Assembly (NCBI GenBank): GCA_946413815.1
Contig: CAMKMD010000023.1
Span: 1-52,166, forward strand
DNA length: 52,166 nucleotides
Reading direction: 5' to 3'
Source: an uncultured Ruminococcus sp.
GTDB taxonomy: Bacteria; Bacillota; Clostridia; Oscillospirales; Ruminococcaceae
Below, piece by piece: positions 8,020-16,501 of the stretch (within the stretch, counting starts at the first letter, position 1; the number at the start of each line of letters is the position of its first letter). Both the position numbers and the translations under genes were made by a program. The notes beneath the pieces were generated by a model. The model had not been told where the DNA came from. It saw only the letters and a list, made by a program, of their open reading frames with translations, and made no database searches.

Positions 8020-8751
8020 TACTCCAAGGATGATATCGTTCTCAACGGTACGGGCACTCTCAATGTTACCTCATACTACGGCAACGGTATCACCTGCAAG
8101 GACGATATGAAGATAACAGGCGGCACATACAATGTAAAATCGGCACTGGACGCATTTGAGGCTAACGAAACTATCTCCGTTTATGACGGAACATTCAATG
8201 TTACCACCAACAAGGACGGCTTCCACTGTGAGAATGATGAAGCCGAGGGAACTATCACTGTTTCCGGCGGCACATTCACTATCAACGGAGCAAGCGACGG
8301 CATACAGGCCGGTGCAGTTCTTCAGATAGACGGCGGAGATTTCGATATAAATGCAGCAGAAGGACTTGAAGCTACATACATCGTTATCAATGACGGCGAT
8401 ATCAATATAAATGCCAGCGATGACGGCATCAACGCTGCAGCAAACACAAACGCTTACGAAACAGCTATTGTATTCAACGGCGGAAATGTAAATGTATCCA
8501 TGGGACAGGGCGATACAGACGCCATCGACTCCAACGGCTCGATATATGTGAACGGCGGAACTATCAACGTCACAGCGCAGATGTCAGCCTTCGACTGTGA
8601 CAGAACAGCGCAGTTCAACGGCGGTACTATCATAGTCAACGGACAGGAAGTCTCAGAGATACCTCAGAGCATGATGGGCGGCGGTATGCGCGGCGGCATG
8701 GGCGGAAACATGAACGGCGGCATGGGCGGACGCGGCGGAAGAGCTTTCTGA
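8020..8751 (+). pseudogene. 3' part of a Cthe_2159-type carbohydrate-binding beta-helix protein
   Basis: About 243 residues of repeated short strands (patterns such as ITGGTYNV, VSGGTFTI, IDGGDFDI, FNGGNVNV) that form the right-handed beta-helix of the Cthe_2159 family (carbohydrate-binding domain, first described as a pectate-lyase-like cellulose/polygalacturonate binder). The C terminus is Gly-Met rich. The 5' end is missing: the reading frame continues upstream only through phage antisense sequence, with no start, signal peptide or ribosome binding site of its own. The family usually has an N-terminal lipoprotein signal and more repeats. The first host codons appear to be Y-S-K-D-D at about 8020. 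It is followed 64 bases later by the FMN ferredoxin gene, which may have been its operon partner. Confidence 0.8.
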
Positions 8752-8815
8752 GAGAAAACAAGATACCGGTCTCTCCCCACTTCCGGGCAACAGAGAAAGA
8801 ACAGGATGTGATAAT

Positions 8816-10123
8816 ATGAAGAAAAAAATATCTCCCGTACAGATAGTCAGGGCGGTAATTCAGCTTATAGCCTTTATTACCGTACCTGCACTGTTTATCA
8901 CAATATTCTCGTCAATAGGCGGACTCATAACCTCAATTGCAGACGGCAGCTTTGTTCTGATTGACAACTTAGGCAGTATAGTGCTCGTACTGGCGGTCTT
9001 CCTCATAACACTTGTCTGGGGCAGATTCTTCTGCGGCTTCATCTGCTCTTTCGGTGCAATGCAGGACCTGCTTGGTGCGATGGGCAGGCTGATACCCTTC
9101 AAGATAAAAGTTCCTGAAAAGGCAGATAAATGGCTGAAGCTTCTGAAATATGCGGTACTTGCCTTTGTGGCAGCCGGCGTATGGGGCTTTTCAGTCACAG
9201 GTGATATCCTATGGAGCCCCTGGACAGTTTTCGGCATATACAGCTCTCTCAGCGGCTGGAGCAGTCTGAAATATTTCCTAACCCTCGGCGGAGCGCTTCT
9301 GCTGCTTATAATCATAGGTTCGCTGTTCATTGAACGCTTCTTTTGCAGGTATCTCTGTCCCCTCGGAGCGCTGTTCTCACTGGTATCACGTTTCAGGATA
9401 TACAGTCTGGACCGGAAGCCTGATAAGTGCGGAAACTGTAAGGTATGTACAGCAAAGTGCTCAATGGGCATACCTCTTTACAGGTACGACGAGGTACGCT
9501 CAGGCGAATGTATCAACTGTATGAGATGCACTTCGGCCTGTCAGAAGGAAAACATATCCATGGATATCATGCGGGCTATAGCCGGAACAGTTGCCGCAAC
9601 GTCCGTTGCAGGTCTTTACTATGCGGGTATGTTCACAGCATCGCCTGATCCGGGAAGGTCGGAGGAGAAGCCTGAGGCCGTGAACGTGACAGCAACAGAG
9701 AACGCTGAGGAAACAACGGAATACACCGGTGACATCGCCGGATATGAAGTCCCGACAGAGGTCATCACCGAGATCGCAAGTGAGATCGCCGGACAGACAG
9801 AGGGCGGATTTGCTGACGGCGTTTATACAGGCACAGGAAACGGTTTCAGGGGAGCAACAAATGTGACTGTAACCGTTGAAAACGGAGAGATAACCGATAT
9901 TACCGTTAATTCATACAGTGACGATGAGCAGTTTTTCAGCCGCGCTGAGAACGGAGTGATTTCTTCGATCATCAGGTCTCAGAGCACGGATGTTGATGCG
10001 GTGAGCGGCGCAACATTCAGCAGCAACGGTATAAAGGAAGCGGTTGCCGATGCTCTCGGTATTGAGTTCACAAATCCAAACAGCACGCAGCAGAAAGGTC
10101 ACGGCGGCAGACATTCCCACTGA
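8816..10123 (+). CDS. NapH-like membrane ferredoxin with C-terminal FMN-binding domain
   Basis: A 435-residue electron transfer protein. Several membrane segments in the first 200 residues carry the NapH/NosR-type CGFICSFGA and CRYLCPLGA motifs. Two 4Fe-4S clusters follow, CGNCKVCTAKC (about residue 205) and CINCMRCTSAC (about residue 231). After one more hydrophobic stretch and an acidic linker comes an RnfG-type FMN-binding domain (about 331-425) with AVSGATFSSNG; in this family the Thr carries covalent FMN added by ApbE. Inference: electrons pass from cytoplasmic carriers through the clusters to an outer flavin. No apbE gene is in the window. It sits between the truncated carbohydrate-binding gene and a two-component system. 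Confidence 0.88.
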   Translation: MKKKISPVQIVRAVIQLIAFITVPALFITIFSSIGGLITSIADGSFVLIDNLGSIVLVLAVFLITLVWGRFFCGFICSFGAMQDLLGAMGRLIPFKIKVPEKADKWLKLLKYAVLAFVAAGVWGFSVTGDILWSPWTVFGIYSSLSGWSSLKYFLTLGGALLLLIIIGSLFIERFFCRYLCPLGALFSLVSRFRIYSLDRKPDKCGNCKVCTAKCSMGIPLYRYDEVRSGECINCMRCTSACQKENISMDIMRAIAGTVAATSVAGLYYAGMFTASPDPGRSEEKPEAVNVTATENAEETTEYTGDIAGYEVPTEVITEIASEIAGQTEGGFADGVYTGTGNGFRGATNVTVTVENGEITDITVNSYSDDEQFFSRAENGVISSIIRSQSTDVDAVSGATFSSNGIKEAVADALGIEFTNPNSTQQKGHGGRHSH

Positions 10124-10127
10124 AACA

Positions 10128-10154
10128 AAGCGCTCTTTACAAAAGGGCGCTTTT
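10128..10154 (+). terminator. Terminator of the FMN ferredoxin gene
   Basis: AAAGCGC at 10128-10134 pairs with GCGCTTT at 10147-10153, ending in TTTT. It sits just after the stop codon at 10123 and overlaps the promoter of the response regulator gene. Confidence 0.6.
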
Positions 10155-10164
10155 CATGTATAAT
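10136..10164 (+). promoter_or_regulatory. Promoter of the two-component operon
   Basis: TTTACA at 10136-10141 and TATAAT at 10159-10164 with 17 bases between them. The -35 box lies in the loop of the upstream terminator hairpin. Confidence 0.7.
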
Positions 10165-10192
10165 TATTATAATAAATTTGCGGAGGTGTACC

Positions 10193-10867
10193 ATGCCGAA
10201 GATACTGATAGTTGATGATGAGCCGAATATAGTAACTCTCATAAGCCGTTACGCTCAGCGTGAGGGATACGATATCGTTACAGCTTCTGACGGAAGAGAA
10301 GCAATAGACAAGTGCAGAACCGGGAATTTCGATATTATAATCATGGACGTTATGATGCCCGATACAGACGGCTTCACCGCCTGTAAAAAAATAAAGGAAT
10401 TCAGGGATATCCCTGTGATAATGCTCTCCGCAAGAGGTACGGAGTTCGATAAGCTTTTCGGCTTTGAGGTTGGCGTTGACGATTATGTCACCAAGCCATT
10501 CTCGCCTATGGAGCTTATGGCGCGCATCAGGGTGGTGATCAGCCGCAAAGCTGTATCAGTACCTGTGAATGACAGCGGACATATCACTTACGGCGGGCTT
10601 GATATCGACACGCTCGGACTGACGGTCACTGTTGACGGTGAAAGGGCTGATCTGACCGCAAAAGAGTACGCACTCTTGCTGCTATTAGTGAAGAATAAGG
10701 GAATTGTCCTTTCCCGTGACAGGATACTCAATGAGGTATGGGGCTATGACAGCTTCGGCGTTGACAGAACTGTTGACTGGCAGATAAAGCTTCTACGCAC
10801 CAAGCTTGGTGACTACCGCGACAGTATAAAAACAGTCCGAGGGGTGGGATATAAATTTGAAATGTAA
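10193..10867 (+). CDS. OmpR/PhoB-family response regulator
   Basis: A 224-residue two-component response regulator. The receiver domain (1 to about 118) has the acidic pair in IVDDE, the phosphoacceptor Asp52 in MDVMMPD, and Lys101 in YVTKPFSP. The C-terminal winged helix (about 130-224) has LTAKEYALLLLLVKNKG and ends VRGVGYKFEM, typical of OmpR/PhoB. GGAGG lies 6 bases before the ATG at 10193; a longer frame from a TTG at 10178 would contain that box. It overlaps the kinase gene. The signal is unknown; a natural target is the adjacent FMN ferredoxin and surface protein genes. Confidence 0.93.
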   Translation: MPKILIVDDEPNIVTLISRYAQREGYDIVTASDGREAIDKCRTGNFDIIIMDVMMPDTDGFTACKKIKEFRDIPVIMLSARGTEFDKLFGFEVGVDDYVTKPFSPMELMARIRVVISRKAVSVPVNDSGHITYGGLDIDTLGLTVTVDGERADLTAKEYALLLLLVKNKGIVLSRDRILNEVWGYDSFGVDRTVDWQIKLLRTKLGDYRDSIKTVRGVGYKFEM

Positions 10868-12302
10868 AACAAATTCATTCCGTAAAAAACTGATCAGCTG
10901 CTTCATGTTTTTTACTGTTGTCATATTCACTGTTCTGTGGCTTTTGCAGACGGTTTTTCTGCAAAAATTCTATAATGGCATGATAATCAAAAACACTGTG
11001 AAGGTCGCTGATAAAATAAGCGAAGAAAGCCGGAACAGTGATATCACGTCGTACATCGACGATGTATCCCGGAGTAATACAATACTTGTTTTCGTGACTG
11101 ATACTGAGGGGAATTTACTATACAGCTCCGATGAGTACAAAAAGGGACACAAATTCAGAAATGACCGTATGGAAATGGCAGAGGACCACATGGGAACGGA
11201 AAGGTATGACCATTACAGGGAACTGCCGGTGAACTATGATGAATTTCTCAGTGCTGTCAATTCCTCCGACAGCGGAGAAGCCGGGATAGAGAACGGGGAC
11301 AGCTATGTTTACGGCAGACTGATCGACTATTACGGCTATAATGATAAGGCTGTTCTTTACCTCAGTACGCCGCTCAACGCAGTAGGTTCGACTGCACGTA
11401 TCATCCGTATACAGCTTATATGGGTAACACTGCTGTCAATAATCATCGCTTTTGTTCTTGCACTGTTTATGTCAAAGAGTTTTTCAAAGCCTGTGGCACA
11501 GCTGAACGAAAAAGCGCATAAGCTGGGTGAGAAAGATGATGATGTGGATTTCAGCGAGGGCTTCTGCACTGAGCTTGACGAGCTGAATACTACTCTTGAT
11601 ACGACTTCCGAAAAGCTGAAAAAGAACAGGGATTTCCAGAACGAGCTGCTCGCAAACGTCTCCCATGACCTGCGTACTCCTCTGACTATGATAAAGGGAT
11701 ACGCCGAAATGATAAGGGATATCTCCCGTGAGGACGAAAAGCAGTGTGCGGAGGACGTTGCAGTTATCGTAGAAGAAGCAAACAGGCTCACTGCTCTTGT
11801 GAACGAGATACTTGAGTATTCCGAGCTTCAGATGTCTGACAGCGAAACCGTAATGAATGACGTTGTTCTCAGCGATACGGTAACATCTGTTGCGGACAGC
11901 TTCGAGAAGCTGTATTCAAAGGAAGGCTATGTCTTTGAACGAAATATTGCCGATAACATCCATGTCAGGGGAAATGCCTCACGTCTGCAAAGAGCAGTAT
12001 ATAATCTGCTGGATAATGCCGTCCGCCACGCAGGGGAGGACAAATGGACAGGTGTTTCGCTAAGAACGGAAAAGGGGAAAGCTGTCATAGAGATATCTGA
12101 TCACGGCAGCGGAATTGCTCCCGATGAGCTTGAACATATCTGGGACAGATACTATACCAGGCGTCAGCGCAGCGGTAAGGGCGTTTCCGGTCTTGGACTT
12201 GCTATCGTAAAGCAGATCGTCAGCCAGCATAACGGCATTTGCAGGGCTGAATCCGGTGAAGGCACGGGCAGCGTTTTCAGTATTGAACTAAAAAGCTTTT
12301 AA
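10857..12302 (+). CDS. Membrane sensor histidine kinase
   Basis: A 481-residue sensor kinase. TM1 is about residues 11-35, an extracytoplasmic sensor follows (about 36-182), and TM2 is about 183-206. A HAMP linker (about 207-260) leads to the HisKA domain with His270 in NVSHDLRTPLTMIKGY. The ATPase domain shows the N box (LLDNAVRHAG) and glycine boxes DHGSGIAPDE and GVSGLGLAIV. Translation most likely starts at a TTG at 10857, overlapping the regulator gene by 11 bases, so the two are translationally coupled. The sensor domain resembles no family I can name. Confidence 0.92.
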   Translation: MKCKTNSFRKKLISCFMFFTVVIFTVLWLLQTVFLQKFYNGMIIKNTVKVADKISEESRNSDITSYIDDVSRSNTILVFVTDTEGNLLYSSDEYKKGHKFRNDRMEMAEDHMGTERYDHYRELPVNYDEFLSAVNSSDSGEAGIENGDSYVYGRLIDYYGYNDKAVLYLSTPLNAVGSTARIIRIQLIWVTLLSIIIAFVLALFMSKSFSKPVAQLNEKAHKLGEKDDDVDFSEGFCTELDELNTTLDTTSEKLKKNRDFQNELLANVSHDLRTPLTMIKGYAEMIRDISREDEKQCAEDVAVIVEEANRLTALVNEILEYSELQMSDSETVMNDVVLSDTVTSVADSFEKLYSKEGYVFERNIADNIHVRGNASRLQRAVYNLLDNAVRHAGEDKWTGVSLRTEKGKAVIEISDHGSGIAPDELEHIWDRYYTRRQRSGKGVSGLGLAIVKQIVSQHNGICRAESGEGTGSVFSIELKSF

Positions 12303-12374
12303 AGCAGAGAAAAAAGCAAATGGCAGGTTCAGCCGATAGGATACTGATTGTTGAATATTGAACTATAAGCATTT

Positions 12375-12406
12375 CCGCACCACTGAAATAGTCAACAGTG
12401 GTGCGG
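12375..12406 (+). terminator. Hairpin downstream of the kinase gene
   Basis: An 11-base perfect stem (CCGCACCACTG at 12375-12385, CAGTGGTGCGG at 12396-12406) followed by ATTTCGCTTT, a weak U-rich tail. The rest of the 329-base gap 12303-12631 has no convincing gene; a short open frame at 12398-12622 could be a gene fragment. Confidence 0.5.
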
Positions 12407-12631
12407 ATTTCGCTTTATATTACATTCAATCGGCAGATCTCTGAATGTTGGCTCCTGCCCGGTCTCACGGACATACCCGAATACGGATATGCCTGCGATG
12501 AGACTGAAGAAATGCTTACAGATCACAGTCTGCTCCGAGGAGCTCTCAGAGATGTGAAGTACATACACGGAGAAGACGTGTATGGGAGTTACTGCGGAGC
12601 TTTTCAAGTCCGCAAAATATAATATTCCGGG

Positions 12632-13561
12632 TTACCATTCAACTTTTATCTTCGTTTTTGAATAATAGTTGTCAGGGATTGCAAATTCGTATTCAACGTT
12701 TATGTTTTCCATTTCATATTCATTATAATATCTCATGTCCTTTGTATCATCAGCATTGAGCTCGATTTCTTTCATGGTATTTGATTCAAAATCGAACTCA
12801 GAGGTATGAAGGTCAAATGTATTGCTTCCTTCATTCATTACAGGGACCTGAACAATTACCCGTTCATCGCTTACATAGAGAGATGAAACCTGTGGATTGA
12901 AGTCCGGTTCGAGAGTTATGAACTCCTTGTTTTCTTCATCAACAAGGTATAAGCCCTTTGATGAAGTCATGAATGTCTTTCCGCGCACATTAAACAGTCC
13001 GAAACCATTTTTCCTGCCCGGACTTGACAGATTCCTGCGGCAGCACTGAGTAATATCTCCGGTAGCCTCATCTATACGGAATACAGCAACATCTCCGGCG
13101 TATGGTTCTTCCATAGTACACCAGTCGTATTTTCCGATAACATAAACACTGTTATTCTGATGATCTACAGTTACATCACCGACGTACACAGGTATTTCAC
13201 TTCCGCTTTCTATCAGCTGCGATAAGTATTCATCACGCATTTCACCATAAGAGCTTTTACTCCCTTCTCCGATCCTGAAGTTTTCCTTTAATTGGATAAT
13301 ATCAAGGTCATTCGGCGTAAATGTCACGGAATACCCGGCATTAAATGCTTTTGCATCAGCAACGTCTGTAGCTGATGCAGCCGAAGCTGTTGCTGCAGCG
13401 GTCGTTGCTGTAGTTGAAGCTGCTGGTGCAGCGGTAGTAGAAGAGGCAACTGTCGTTGTTGTTTGAGACTGTTCTTTTTCAGAAAACTCCGGGCTGTTAT
13501 TATCACTACATGATGTAAATATCGCCATACATAACATGGCTGCTGAAATTACTTTTTTCAT
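12632..13561 (-). CDS. Secreted lipoprotein with Thr/Ala-rich linker
   Basis: A 309-residue lipoprotein of unknown function. The N terminus MKKVISAAMLCMAIFTSC has a lipobox-like end at Cys18, followed by a low-complexity Thr/Ala/Ser linker (about residues 32-70) that would space the domain from the membrane. The remainder has repeated short strand patterns (VYVIGKYDW, VAVFRIDEATGDI, MTSSKGLYLVDEENKE) like a beta-propeller, but I cannot name the family. AAGGAG precedes the ATG at 13561 by 6 bases; a longer frame from 13588 lacks a ribosome binding site. The gene stands alone on the minus strand. Confidence 0.75.
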   Translation of the reverse strand: MKKVISAAMLCMAIFTSCSDNNSPEFSEKEQSQTTTTVASSTTAAPAASTTATTAAATASAASATDVADAKAFNAGYSVTFTPNDLDIIQLKENFRIGEGSKSSYGEMRDEYLSQLIESGSEIPVYVGDVTVDHQNNSVYVIGKYDWCTMEEPYAGDVAVFRIDEATGDITQCCRRNLSSPGRKNGFGLFNVRGKTFMTSSKGLYLVDEENKEFITLEPDFNPQVSSLYVSDERVIVQVPVMNEGSNTFDLHTSEFDFESNTMKEIELNADDTKDMRYYNEYEMENINVEYEFAIPDNYYSKTKIKVEW

Positions 13562-13762
13562 ACGTGGCTCCTTTATCGTTTTTCGCATATAAGAAGGCCT
13601 GCGATGTGGATTGTCTCAATGCCGTTGTCATAGTTAATGATCAGATTTCTTTCCTTCTTATCCATGATTTAACGCCTCATAAACTACGATTCAGCGAAGA
13701 GAGTCCCGTGCCTTCACTATACAGGAATTATAGTGCAGATGTTATAATCATCATGATTCCCC

Positions 13763-14119
13763 TCAAGAATACAGACAGGCATCACTTATCCAATTATATT
13801 CAGGATTCCGCAGACCTGTTTCACAAAAATACATAACGATATCTTTCATAACATCCCTGTCATAACACATCATACGTTCTTCCGGACAAAAGTTGATGCA
13901 CAGGGCGACAGGTTCTGTATTTCCGCTTCCGTTGTCGAAATAGTATAGTTCCTCATCGCCGCTGAGCCAACCGATAAACGCATTTCCATCCGGTGAAAAC
14001 TCAACTTCCAGACAGTATTCGTTAATCTTGCAGGAAAAATGGTCTTTCTGAAAGAATGCAGTGATATCTTCTTCTTTAGAAATATTCTGCCCGTTGATTA
14101 TCAGATCTTGATTTATCAT
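13763..14119 (-). CDS. Hypothetical small protein
   Basis: A 118-residue cytoplasmic protein with no family I can recognise. It is acidic and rich in aromatic residues and cysteine (LEVEFSPDGNAFIGWLSG, YDRDVMKDIVMYFCE). Size and composition resemble solitary immunity-type or SUKH-like proteins, but no toxin gene is adjacent, so this is not claimed. It has a good promoter of its own on the minus strand and a GAGG box about 11 bases before the ATG. Confidence 0.55.
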   Translation of the reverse strand: MINQDLIINGQNISKEEDITAFFQKDHFSCKINEYCLEVEFSPDGNAFIGWLSGDEELYYFDNGSGNTEPVALCINFCPEERMMCYDRDVMKDIVMYFCETGLRNPEYNWISDACLYS

Positions 14120-14157
14120 TTTGCTTTACCTCTCTGATGCGGTTCTCGTACCATACC

Positions 14158-14186
14158 ATTATACCATAATCCTGCCAATTCATCAA
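14158..14186 (-). promoter_or_regulatory. Promoter of the 118-residue hypothetical gene
   Basis: On the minus strand, TTGATG (complement of 14181-14186) and TATAAT (complement of 14158-14163) are 17 bases apart, upstream of the start at 14119. In the gap 14120-14458 nothing else is convincing apart from the plus-strand promoter at its right end. Confidence 0.65.
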
Positions 14187-14384
14187 GTCAGGACAGGAAA
14201 AAATAACGGCTCACCTGAAGCAAGCCGCAGTGCGAGCACTCTGTAACTTTATTTGTCACAGTCGGATGCCTTTCAGTACCGGTGCATTCTGATACGGCAA
14301 CTCCGGTATATGTCTGCCACAAATCGAGTGATGTTTCACTGCCGAAAACACTGCTGATATAAGCCCCGATAAACATGGACCGTC

Positions 14385-14413
14385 TTGACAGTAGTATGTT
14401 AAAGTGTTATAAT
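14385..14413 (+). promoter_or_regulatory. Consensus promoter before the binding-lobe/membrane fusion gene
   Basis: TTGACA at 14385-14390 and TATAAT at 14408-14413, spaced by 17 bases: a perfect sigma-A type promoter, 46 bases before the start codon. Confidence 0.85.
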
Positions 14414-14458
14414 AATATATATTAAAAAATGCCTGTATGAATAAAGGATGGTGTTTAC

Positions 14459-15301
14459 ATGAAGAAGAAAACCGGAGCATCCGCCGTTTCGATCGGCATT
14501 GCAGTTTCACTCTGCGTCTTTATCTTTGGCGGGCTCGGATTAGCAGTTTACAATTACATGAAAACAGACCGCTCATTGCTTGCTTCCGAAGGAGATAAGC
14601 TCTCGGAGAAGGACTTTACACCAATACAGCACCAGTATATTCCCGGACTCAATATGCCTCTTACCCGGTCGGATAACTGGCATCAGATAGCCTCAGAGCC
14701 CCTTCTTGAGCACAAGGACTTTGCAGGCATAGACGGCTCGACTGCAACCCTGCCCATTACAGCAGAGCTGGCAAGGCAGTTTTTCGGTGTCGCTGACGAA
14801 GAGATATTCGGTAAATATGCCATGCACAACAAGACCGATGTGGCTTATGATAATCTTATCCATAAGAATACCAACAGGATCACCTTGTCCAAATCTGATG
14901 ACCCGAACGATTTTTTTGATGATTCCGACGATGCCCTCGAGAAAGAGGTACATCTGATATTTGCTACTCCGCCCTCTGAGGACGAGATCGCCACCGCAAA
15001 AGAGAACGGTGTAAGCCTTGATGCAAAGGCTGTCGCACTGGACGGCTTGAAGCCAAAGCTGTTCAAGGTACATTTAATACTCTTCGTCCTCCTGGGCATT
15101 TATGAATACGTCTGTGTTATTGCCTCTTCAATAAAACTCTACGGCGGATATGCTGCAATAGGTTATATTTTTTTGGGAGTGGTATTATGGATTATAAATC
15201 TCATTATCTTCGCAATAGCATACAATTTCATAAAGACTATCATCAGGCAGAAAGAGATACAGGATGAAAATGAATACGATGCGGATGATACCGCTCACTG
15301 A
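14459..15301 (+). CDS. PstS-like half binding domain fused to C-terminal membrane segments
   Basis: A 280-residue protein. TM1 is about residues 10-34. The segment from about 65 to 200 resembles the first lobe of phosphate-type (PstS) solute-binding proteins: IDGSTATLPITAELARQFF, AYDNLIHKNT and VHLIFATPPSEDEIATAKENG are the usual landmarks. The second lobe is missing. Instead, two hydrophobic helices follow (about 204-226 and 231-260) and a charged tail. It might be a sensor or a degenerate transporter subunit made by recombination; the same layout is not a standard PstS. Start chosen for AGGA and a consensus promoter. No Pst permease or ATPase is nearby. Confidence 0.65.
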   Translation: MKKKTGASAVSIGIAVSLCVFIFGGLGLAVYNYMKTDRSLLASEGDKLSEKDFTPIQHQYIPGLNMPLTRSDNWHQIASEPLLEHKDFAGIDGSTATLPITAELARQFFGVADEEIFGKYAMHNKTDVAYDNLIHKNTNRITLSKSDDPNDFFDDSDDALEKEVHLIFATPPSEDEIATAKENGVSLDAKAVALDGLKPKLFKVHLILFVLLGIYEYVCVIASSIKLYGGYAAIGYIFLGVVLWIINLIIFAIAYNFIKTIIRQKEIQDENEYDADDTAH

Positions 15302-15313
15302 TACGCAAATGAC

Positions 15314-15348
15314 AAAGACCTTCTGCGGATATTCCGCAGAAGGTCTTT
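15314..15348 (+). terminator. Strong intrinsic terminator
   Basis: AAAGACCTTCTGCGG at 15314-15328 pairs perfectly with 15334-15348 across a 5-base loop and ends in TTTT. It closes the preceding gene. Confidence 0.9.
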
Positions 15349-15421
15349 TCTGTTCCGGAAACGTCGGAGGCCCGTTATTTCCAGTCATTTATGATTTTTA
15401 CAGGAAAATTCAGAAAACCTC

Positions 15422-15450
15422 TTGACAAATCAATTTATATCTGATACAAT
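15422..15450 (+). promoter_or_regulatory. Promoter of the MarR/glutathione peroxidase operon
   Basis: TTGACA at 15422-15427 and TACAAT at 15445-15450, 17 bases apart, 40 bases before the TTG start. The AT-rich sequence between the -10 box and the start (ATAGTTGTACCAAATATA) is a plausible place for an autoregulatory MarR site, although no clean palindrome is visible. Confidence 0.75.
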
Positions 15451-15489
15451 ATAGTTGTACCAAATATAAAGTGACGGAGGTGTATCCGG

Positions 15490-15945
15490 TTGGAGTATGA
15501 CTACAAGGAAGCAATGAAGCTCGGCAATCAGCTTTGTTTCCCGATATATGCGGCGGCACGGGCTGTCACCTCAGCGTATACGCCGTATCTGAAGAAGCTC
15601 GGACTGACCTACACACAGTACATTCTTTTTCTTGTGCTGTGGGAGAAGGACGGCCTGACAGTCGGGGAGATCTGCAAACGGCTGATGCTTGACAGCGGCA
15701 CCCTTTCGCCTGTGCTTAAAAAGCTGCGTCAGGAGGGATATATCGAAAAGACGCAGAGCACGACGGATGAGCGTTCTTTTATTATCTCGCTGACCGAAAA
15801 GGGGAGGACACTTCAGGAAAAGGCCAAGGAGATACCTCTTCAGGTCGGAAAATGTATCAATATCGCACCCGGAAAAGCAAAGCAGCTCTATGATCTGCTT
15901 TATGAACTGCTGGATCTGCAGTCCGGCGAACCGAAAGGAGAATGA
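15490..15945 (+). CDS. MarR-family regulator, OhrR-like peroxide sensor
   Basis: A 151-residue winged-helix repressor. The N-terminal segment GNQLCFPIYAAARAVTSAY carries a single Cys (residue 16) at the position of the reactive Cys of OhrR proteins, which is oxidised by organic peroxides and releases DNA. The winged helix includes LTVGEICKRLMLDSGTLSPV and the wing TQSTTDERSF. Translation starts at a TTG at 15490 with GGAGG 9 bases upstream. The glutathione peroxidase gene begins 3 bases after its stop, so an oxidant-induced operon is the natural reading. Confidence 0.88.
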   Translation: MEYDYKEAMKLGNQLCFPIYAAARAVTSAYTPYLKKLGLTYTQYILFLVLWEKDGLTVGEICKRLMLDSGTLSPVLKKLRQEGYIEKTQSTTDERSFIISLTEKGRTLQEKAKEIPLQVGKCINIAPGKAKQLYDLLYELLDLQSGEPKGE

Positions 15946-15948
15946 CCT

Positions 15949-16497
15949 ATGAAAAACGTATATGATTTCACTGTGAAGGACCGTAATGATAAAGATGTGA
16001 GCCTGAGCGAATATAAGGGGAAGGTGCTCCTGATCGTGAATACTGCGACAGGCTGCGGATTCACGCCCCACTATGATCCGCTGGAGGCAATGTACCGGGA
16101 CCTGCGTGACAAGGGCCTTGAGATCCTTGATTTCCCCTGCAATCAGTTCGCAAACCAGGCGCCCGGAGATGCGGAGGAGATATATAGCTTCTGCAAGATG
16201 AAATTCGGAACGGAGTTCCCGCAGTTTGCCAAGATCGATGTGAACGGCGAGACTGCTGATCCCTTATTCGCCTTCCTTGCATCTGAAAAGCCCTTTGAGG
16301 GCTTCGGCAAGGGACTGAAAAATGCGGCTCTCAACAAGTTCGCAGACATGAACAACAAGAAGTTCGGCGACAAGGCTTATATCAAATGGAATTTCACCAA
16401 GTTCCTGATCGGCAGGGACGGAACTGTGGTTGCGAGGTTTGAGCCGACGACAGATATGGAGGAAGTAAGAAAGGCTGTTGAGCAGCTTTTGGGGTGA
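15949..16497 (+). CDS. Glutathione peroxidase-family thiol peroxidase
   Basis: A 182-residue peroxidase of the glutathione peroxidase family, which in anaerobic bacteria usually takes electrons from thioredoxin. The catalytic Cys is in NTATGCGFTPHYDPL, the Gln in FPCNQFANQAPG, and the Trp in KWNFTKFLIGRDG, completing the expected triad. AAAGGAG lies before the ATG. It is co-transcribed with the OhrR-like repressor and ends 4 bases before the radical SAM gene. Its role is removal of hydrogen or lipid peroxides. Confidence 0.92.
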   Translation: MKNVYDFTVKDRNDKDVSLSEYKGKVLLIVNTATGCGFTPHYDPLEAMYRDLRDKGLEILDFPCNQFANQAPGDAEEIYSFCKMKFGTEFPQFAKIDVNGETADPLFAFLASEKPFEGFGKGLKNAALNKFADMNNKKFGDKAYIKWNFTKFLIGRDGTVVARFEPTTDMEEVRKAVEQLLG

Positions 16498-16501
16498 TAT
16501 C

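Noticed and set aside
12398..12622. 74-codon frame in the gap after the kinase gene
   Set aside because: GTG start within a hairpin and no ribosome binding site. The sequence reads somewhat like a protein, so a gene fragment is possible, but the support is too thin.
14188..14376. 62-codon minus-strand frame in the gap 14120-14458
   Set aside because: No ribosome binding site and no recognisable domain; it lies between two promoters.
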